Shown here piece after piece: positions 33,071 through 37,193 of a DNA stretch of 37,193 nucleotides. The translations under genes and the position numbers were made by a program. Source of the stretch: an uncultured Gammaproteobacteria bacterium (GTDB taxonomy: Bacteria > Pseudomonadota > Gammaproteobacteria > Pseudomonadales > Pseudohongiellaceae); assembly GCA_903853385.1 (NCBI GenBank), contig CAINTJ010000115.1, positions 1-37,193 on the forward strand, in the 5' to 3' direction. A model generated the notes under the pieces. That model did no database searches, was not told where the DNA came from, and saw only the letters and a program-made list of their open reading frames with translations. Position 1 is the first letter of the stretch. The number at the start of each line of letters is the position of its first letter.

Positions 33071-34585
33071 TTGTTCGCTTCTCTTGGCCTTAACGAGCGT
33101 TTGCTCAAGGCGTTGGACAAACTTTCCCTGATCACGCCGACTCCGGTGCAGGAAGCCATGATTCCCGTGGCGATGCTGGGTCGGGATGTGCAGGTCAGCG
33201 CCGAGACGGGCAGCGGCAAAACAGCCGGCTATCTGTTGCCGATCCTGCACCAGATGCAGGAAACGCCGGCGCCCAAGTCAGCCACCCGCGCGCTGATCCT
33301 GTTGCCGACGCGTGAGCTGGCGCATCAGGTCAACAAAAGCTGTACCGAGCTGGCCTCATTCACGATGATCAAGAGCTGCCTGATCCAGGGCGGTACTTCC
33401 TACAACGAACAAAAAGCCGAGATCCGCAAGAATCCCGAATTCATCATCGGCACGCCCGGCCGCATTCTGGAACATGTGCAGCAAAAATCGATCGACTTGA
33501 ATGATCTGGAATTCCTGGTGCTGGATGAAGCCGACCGCATGCTCGACATGGGCTTTCGCGATGCGGTGATGGAAATCCTGCGTGCCTGTCGCAAGGAGCG
33601 GCAGACCATGCTGCTGTCAGCCACGCTGGCACACAAGGGCATCGGGCGCATTGCCAATGAAGTGCTGAAGGATCCCGAGATCATCGAGATCGGCACGCAC
33701 CGGTCTGATCATCAGAGCATCGAGCAGCAGCGCATCCTGGCGGATGATCCCGCCCACAAGAACCAGCTGTGCAACTGGCTGTTGTCCAACACCGTGTTCG
33801 ACAAGGCACTGATCTTTACCAATACCCGGGAAAATGCGCAGCAAGTGTGTGATTTTCTGCAGAAACAGCGCGATCGCCAGAATTCAGCCGCCGCTGAGAA
33901 TTCCTCCTGGGGCAAGGCGGCCCGCAACAGCATGAAAATCGGCTGTTTGCATGGCGAACTTGACCAGCTGGAACGCAAGCGCATCATGAGCCTGTATCGC
34001 AGCAACAGCATTCGCGTATTGGTGGCCACCGATCTGGCGGCCCGCGGGCTGGATGTGAAAGGCGTCGATCTCGTCATCAACTACGGCATCGCCCGTTCCG
34101 GTGATGACCATGTGCATCGCATCGGCCGCACCGGCCGTGCCGGCGAAAAAGGCCTGGCGATTGCGCTGGTCTCACCCAATGACTGGAATACCTTCTGCAG
34201 TATCGAGCGCTATCTCAGCATCACCATGACGCCGCGCGAGATCAAAGGCCTGGAATCGAACTTCAAAGGTCAGGTGAAAAAAATCGGTGGCAAAGCCAAG
34301 GGCAAGAAGCCGGACGACGACAAGGACAAGACCAAGAAAAAACCCAAACCCAAGGCTGAGCTGCGCCACAGCTTCAAGAAAAACGTCGGCAAGCGGCGCG
34401 CGCCGAGTGTGAAAGAGCCGGTGGAACCAGGTGCCGCAGTGGCAGTGGTCAACGCCGCAAAAGTTGCCAAAGCCGTAAAAGGTGCCAAAGTTGAAAAACC
34501 CGCCAAGGCAAAACCGGTGGTCAAACTGATCGACAAATCCGGCTTTGCGCCGGTGAAGCGCAATCGCAAAGCCAAGGCGGAATAA
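33071..34585 (+). CDS. SrmB-like DEAD-box RNA helicase (TTG start)
   Basis: An ATP-dependent RNA helicase of 504 residues. The Q motif region ('TPTPVQEAMIPVAMLGRDV'), Walker A 'AETGSGKT' at 44-51, DEAD at 152-155, 'LSATL' near 180 and 'HRIGRTGR' at 349-356 are all present. The lysine-rich tail with 'KKNVGKRRAPS' resembles the end of SrmB, an early 50S ribosome assembly factor, so this role is likely. The start is the TTG at 33071: GAGG lies 8 bases upstream, and 'FASLGLNERLLKAL' fits the start of the family. The open frame further upstream overlaps hslO and has no similarity. The last 90 residues are rich in lysine and alanine and probably disordered. Confidence 0.92.
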   Translation: MFASLGLNERLLKALDKLSLITPTPVQEAMIPVAMLGRDVQVSAETGSGKTAGYLLPILHQMQETPAPKSATRALILLPTRELAHQVNKSCTELASFTMIKSCLIQGGTSYNEQKAEIRKNPEFIIGTPGRILEHVQQKSIDLNDLEFLVLDEADRMLDMGFRDAVMEILRACRKERQTMLLSATLAHKGIGRIANEVLKDPEIIEIGTHRSDHQSIEQQRILADDPAHKNQLCNWLLSNTVFDKALIFTNTRENAQQVCDFLQKQRDRQNSAAAENSSWGKAARNSMKIGCLHGELDQLERKRIMSLYRSNSIRVLVATDLAARGLDVKGVDLVINYGIARSGDDHVHRIGRTGRAGEKGLAIALVSPNDWNTFCSIERYLSITMTPREIKGLESNFKGQVKKIGGKAKGKKPDDDKDKTKKKPKPKAELRHSFKKNVGKRRAPSVKEPVEPGAAVAVVNAAKVAKAVKGAKVEKPAKAKPVVKLIDKSGFAPVKRNRKAKAE

Positions 34586-34622
34586 AGTTGGGGGCCTGCA
34601 TCAGGTCCGGGACACTGGCCGC

Positions 34623-35543
34623 CTAAATGCCGGACGCCGCCTGTGTGCACAATGCAATGAAATGATCAGCAAAGTGGCGCTGCAAATGGCCCTCGCGCAC
34701 GGCGATTTTGGTGAGATTGGCCGGAAACAAGTGCGAGCAATCGAGCCGGCGCAGGTTGAGGTCGCGCTCTGCATTGAAGGCCATCTCGGCAACGATGCCA
34801 ACGCCCATGCCAAGTTCTACATAGGATTTGATGACGTCGGCATCCAGTGCTGACAACACAATGTCCGGCGTCAGCCCGGCCGTCTTAAAGGCTTGTTCGA
34901 TGGAAGCGCGGCCGGTGAAGCCGGCGTGATAGGTGATGAGCGGGTAGCTGGCAATGGCTGCGAGCGTGAGCGGCTTGCCGCTCTTGTGCAATTTTGCCGC
35001 TTGCTTCTCCAGGCCATGACCGGCCGGAACGATTACCGCGTGATGCCAGCTGTGAAAAGGATAGGTCAGCAAGCCGTCTATCGTGCCCAGGGTTTCGGTG
35101 GCAAAGCCGATGTCGGCTTCACCACTGAGCAGCATCTGCGCAATTTCCTGCGGGCTGCCCTGGTGCAGATGCAATTTCACCTTGGGAAATTGCAGGCGGA
35201 ATTGCGCCACGATGGTGGGCAGCACGTAACGGGCCTGGGTATGGGTGGTGGCCAGCGTGAGATGGCCCTGATCCTGCTGGCTGTATTGCTCGGCCAGATT
35301 CTTGATGTTCTGCGCATCCAGCAGCATGCGCTCGACGATCTTGGCCAGTTCACGGCCAGGGGCAGTCAGGCCGAGCAGTCGCTTGCCCTTGCGTTCAAAC
35401 AATTCCACGCCAAGCTCGTCTTCCAGATCCTTGATGTGTTTGGACACGCCCGACTGCGAAGTAAACAGGCGATTGGCGGCTTCGGTCAGGTTGAAGTTGC
35501 ATCGCACGGTTTCACGGATTATGCGCAGCTGCTGGAAATTCAT
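34623..35543 (-). CDS. cysB: CysB-type LysR regulator
   Basis: A transcription factor controlling sulfur assimilation, 306 residues. The N-terminal winged helix ('NFNLTEAANRLFTSQSGVSKHIKDLEDELG', 16-45) is typical of CysB/Cbl. The ligand pocket residues T100, T102 and Q103 in 'ATTHTQARYVLP' correspond to those contacting N-acetylserine/sulfate in CysB, and 'YPLITYHAGFTGR' near 200-212 carries a further pocket threonine. It is slightly shorter than E. coli CysB (324). It lies 64 bases downstream of the porin gene on the same strand, so it is encoded with the transport genes it probably regulates. The related Cbl cannot be excluded. Confidence 0.92.
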   Translation of the reverse strand: MNFQQLRIIRETVRCNFNLTEAANRLFTSQSGVSKHIKDLEDELGVELFERKGKRLLGLTAPGRELAKIVERMLLDAQNIKNLAEQYSQQDQGHLTLATTHTQARYVLPTIVAQFRLQFPKVKLHLHQGSPQEIAQMLLSGEADIGFATETLGTIDGLLTYPFHSWHHAVIVPAGHGLEKQAAKLHKSGKPLTLAAIASYPLITYHAGFTGRASIEQAFKTAGLTPDIVLSALDADVIKSYVELGMGVGIVAEMAFNAERDLNLRRLDCSHLFPANLTKIAVREGHLQRHFADHFIALCTQAASGI

Positions 35544-35607
35544 GGGCTATCCTCTAATCGCTGTGGAGTTCTGCGTAGCTGAAAATGTGATTATGACGCC
35601 CGGATTT

Positions 35608-37086
35608 TTATTCAAACAGGCGCCAGGTCAATTCCACGTAGAAAAAATCGGAATCATCGACACTGTGGCCGGTGCTGGCGAGCTGACGCTTGCGGGTGAA
35701 CTCGCCCAGCCGGAATGAAGAATAGCCCACGTTGGCCTGCACATGGGGTGCCAAGGTAAAGCGGACGCGCACATCCCAGCTCTCGCCCAGATCGCTGCCA
35801 CTGAGTCCGCTGCGATCGCGGTTGCCGGCGTTGCCCGCCAGCAAATTGGTGAAGCGATCAGTATTGCTGGCCAGCCGGTACCAGTTGTAACCGGCATCAA
35901 TGCGAATCCCTTTCACCGGCTGGAATTCCAGTTTCAGCTTGGGCGCCCGCAAATTTTCGAACACGAAATAGTCATCGGCCGACCAGGCGCGGCCAAAGCC
36001 GAAGAAGCGCTCAAAGCGTTCGCTGCTGTTGTCATTGGGGTTGCGGTCGCCGCTGGCAGAGCCATAGAACACACTGAGTCGCGGTTTCCACGCGTGCGAC
36101 AGCCAGCTATAGCCGACCTCCAAAGTCCGGGCTTCGGCCTGCACGCGCTTGCCGCCATCATTGCCATTTTGCTGCATCATGCTCGCATCGTAAGTGATCG
36201 CACCGTTTAGCCAGCGGCCATAGACGCGCAGTCCGGGCGCCAGCATGTTGCGGGCAACAAAACCGGTGGCGGCGGTGGCGTCCTGGTGCAGCTGGAAATA
36301 ATGCGGTTCCAACGTAACCAGCGAAGACCAAGCGCGCAGATGCGCAACTACGCCATTGAAGCGGATATCCTGGTTGGCCTTGTCAGTGTGGTCAACAATG
36401 CGTGTCACCGGGTTAAGGCTCCAGGCTTCCAGCGCCCAGTCGTTGTTGTCGTCGCCGAGATTCACCCGTACACCGTCAAAATTATTGGTGGTGTTGCGCC
36501 ATTCGTTGCGAGCCACCAGTCGGCGATCGAGCGTTTCAAAGGCCATGCGGCCGGCGCGGATTCTTAGTGCACGGTTATTGCCGCGCGCATCCCGGGTCAA
36601 TACGTCGTTGAAATACAGCTCGGCATTGGCCTGGATGAGTTCCAGCTGGTTGACATCGCGATTGTCGGGGGTGAAGTGACTGTTGTATTCACGTGAATCC
36701 GTAAGTTCGAATGTAAAGCGCAGCGGATCAATGATGTTGCGAATGCCGGCATAGAGGCGGGTGCGTTGCAGTAGCGGCTGATCGGTGTCGTTGGGAACAA
36801 GCCGGCGCACATCGTCATCACGGTATTCGTAGCGCAGGCGGTATTCAGCGCCCGCATCCAGCCAGGTGAGCGAGTTGGCATAGGTGCTGCCGATATTGCG
36901 CACATAAGCCGGGGGATCGCTTTCCCGCTGCGTGCCGTAAGAGCCAGCTTCCACGTAATAGGAACTGCTGGCCGCAGGCTGCGCCATGGCGGATGTGGCC
37001 GCGGCAAGTGCCATCAGGGCAAGCGCAAGCAAACGCGGATGAAACCCGATGCGTGCAATGGGGTTGCTAGTCAAAAGTGGCAACAT
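35608..37086 (-). CDS. Alginate-export-family outer-membrane porin
   Basis: A 492-residue exported beta-barrel. The signal peptide (about 15-36) ends in 'SAMA'. The mature part begins with 'GAEYRLRYEYR', followed by 'QRTRLYAGI', 'FELTDSREYN', 'VNQLELIQANAEL', 'IRAGRMAFETLDRRLVARNEWRNT', which resemble the alginate_exp (AlgE-like) family. The family includes narrow anion-selective barrels besides alginate exporters. No alginate genes are near. It starts 5 bases after the CysA-like gene and is followed by cysB, so it is most simply an outer-membrane channel for sulfate or another anionic sulfur source; this is inference. Confidence 0.82.
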   Translation of the reverse strand: MLPLLTSNPIARIGFHPRLLALALMALAAATSAMAQPAASSSYYVEAGSYGTQRESDPPAYVRNIGSTYANSLTWLDAGAEYRLRYEYRDDDVRRLVPNDTDQPLLQRTRLYAGIRNIIDPLRFTFELTDSREYNSHFTPDNRDVNQLELIQANAELYFNDVLTRDARGNNRALRIRAGRMAFETLDRRLVARNEWRNTTNNFDGVRVNLGDDNNDWALEAWSLNPVTRIVDHTDKANQDIRFNGVVAHLRAWSSLVTLEPHYFQLHQDATAATGFVARNMLAPGLRVYGRWLNGAITYDASMMQQNGNDGGKRVQAEARTLEVGYSWLSHAWKPRLSVFYGSASGDRNPNDNSSERFERFFGFGRAWSADDYFVFENLRAPKLKLEFQPVKGIRIDAGYNWYRLASNTDRFTNLLAGNAGNRDRSGLSGSDLGESWDVRVRFTLAPHVQANVGYSSFRLGEFTRKRQLASTGHSVDDSDFFYVELTWRLFE

Positions 37087-37091
37087 GGATT

Positions 37092-37193
37092 TCAGCCTGC
37101 ATGGGTGCGTTCAAACAATTTCAGGCGCGAGGGCAGCAAGCGCACAAGCTGGCCCGGTTGCAGTGCCAGCTTCTGCACTTCCATATGAACAGA
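37092..37193 (-). CDS. cysA: CysA-like sulfate/thiosulfate ABC transporter ATPase, C-terminal end
   Basis: Only the last 33 residues are in the window: 'SVHMEVQKLALQPGQLVRLLPSRLKLFE' and a short tail to the stop at 37092-37094. The pattern (a strand, 'L.PGQ.V.L.PSRL.LF') fits the TOBE-type tail of CysA. The remaining gene lies beyond the right edge. Assignment rests on this short tail plus the neighbouring cysB, so it is moderate. The porin starts 5 bases downstream. Confidence 0.55.
   Translation of the reverse strand, partial: SVHMEVQKLALQPGQLVRLLPSRLKLFERTHAG

Noticed and set aside
35608-37086. Alginate exporter function for the porin
   Set aside because: No alginate synthesis genes are nearby; sulfur genes flank it, so the family name was not taken as function.

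Overview
The window is a compact, moderately GC-rich stretch of a gammaproteobacterial chromosome. Gammaproteobacteria are suggested by the order cell-division gene pair / 6S RNA / 5-formyl-THF cyclo-ligase, by the ygfB-pepP-ubiH run, by an Epd-type dehydrogenase beside transketolase, and by hslO, an SrmB-like helicase and a CysB-type regulator. The species cannot be named from this sequence alone. No rRNA, tRNA, CRISPR array or intact insertion sequence was recognised.

Layout. (1) 1-1870: the distal end of an integron cassette array. Three AT-richer promoterless cassettes all read rightwards (a partial DUF2846-like protein, a class I methyltransferase, a membrane protein). Two recognisable attC recombination sites (305-434 and 1135-1243) follow the first two, and a damaged third one follows the last. 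The integrase is not in view and should lie to the left. (2) 1920-5257: two small conserved genes, then the S-adenosylmethionine cycle pair metK-ahcY on the minus strand, with a REPIN-like inverted repeat in the gap between them. (3) 5528-16695: central carbon genes tkt-epd and pgk-fba, split by about 5.8 kb holding a lipid/envelope set (PAP2 phosphatase, VC2487-type glycosyltransferase, an OlsF-like two-domain acyltransferase, an LpxH-like phosphoesterase), a histidine-kinase relic and a secreted protein. epd appears to start at a CTG codon that overlaps the tkt stop. (4) 16753-23966: rpiA, ygfA, 6S RNA, zapA and a small coiled-coil gene on the minus strand, then ygfB-pepP-ubiH and two accessory genes on the plus strand. 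(5) 24206-30636: six minus-strand genes with small gaps: DUF4266 lipoprotein, DUF3570 outer-membrane protein, ApbE flavin transferase, RTX/DUF4214 exported protein, ParA-like ATPase and 5'-nucleotidase lipoprotein. This is the least understood block and the best candidate for an undescribed system. (6) 30796-34585: YihY-type membrane protein, Hsp33, and divergently an SrmB-like helicase starting at TTG. (7) 34623-37193: a sulfur locus reading leftwards: the 3' end of a CysA-like ABC ATPase, an alginate-export-family porin and a CysB-type regulator.

How it fits together. The SAM cycle, the pentose phosphate and glycolytic genes, rpiA and the folate gene form a housekeeping core. The inserted lipid set could make or modify ornithine-type aminolipids and lipid A precursors. 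The cysA-porin-cysB arrangement suggests that outer-membrane entry, inner-membrane transport and regulation of sulfate are encoded together. All functional statements come from reading motifs and gene order; no database search was run.
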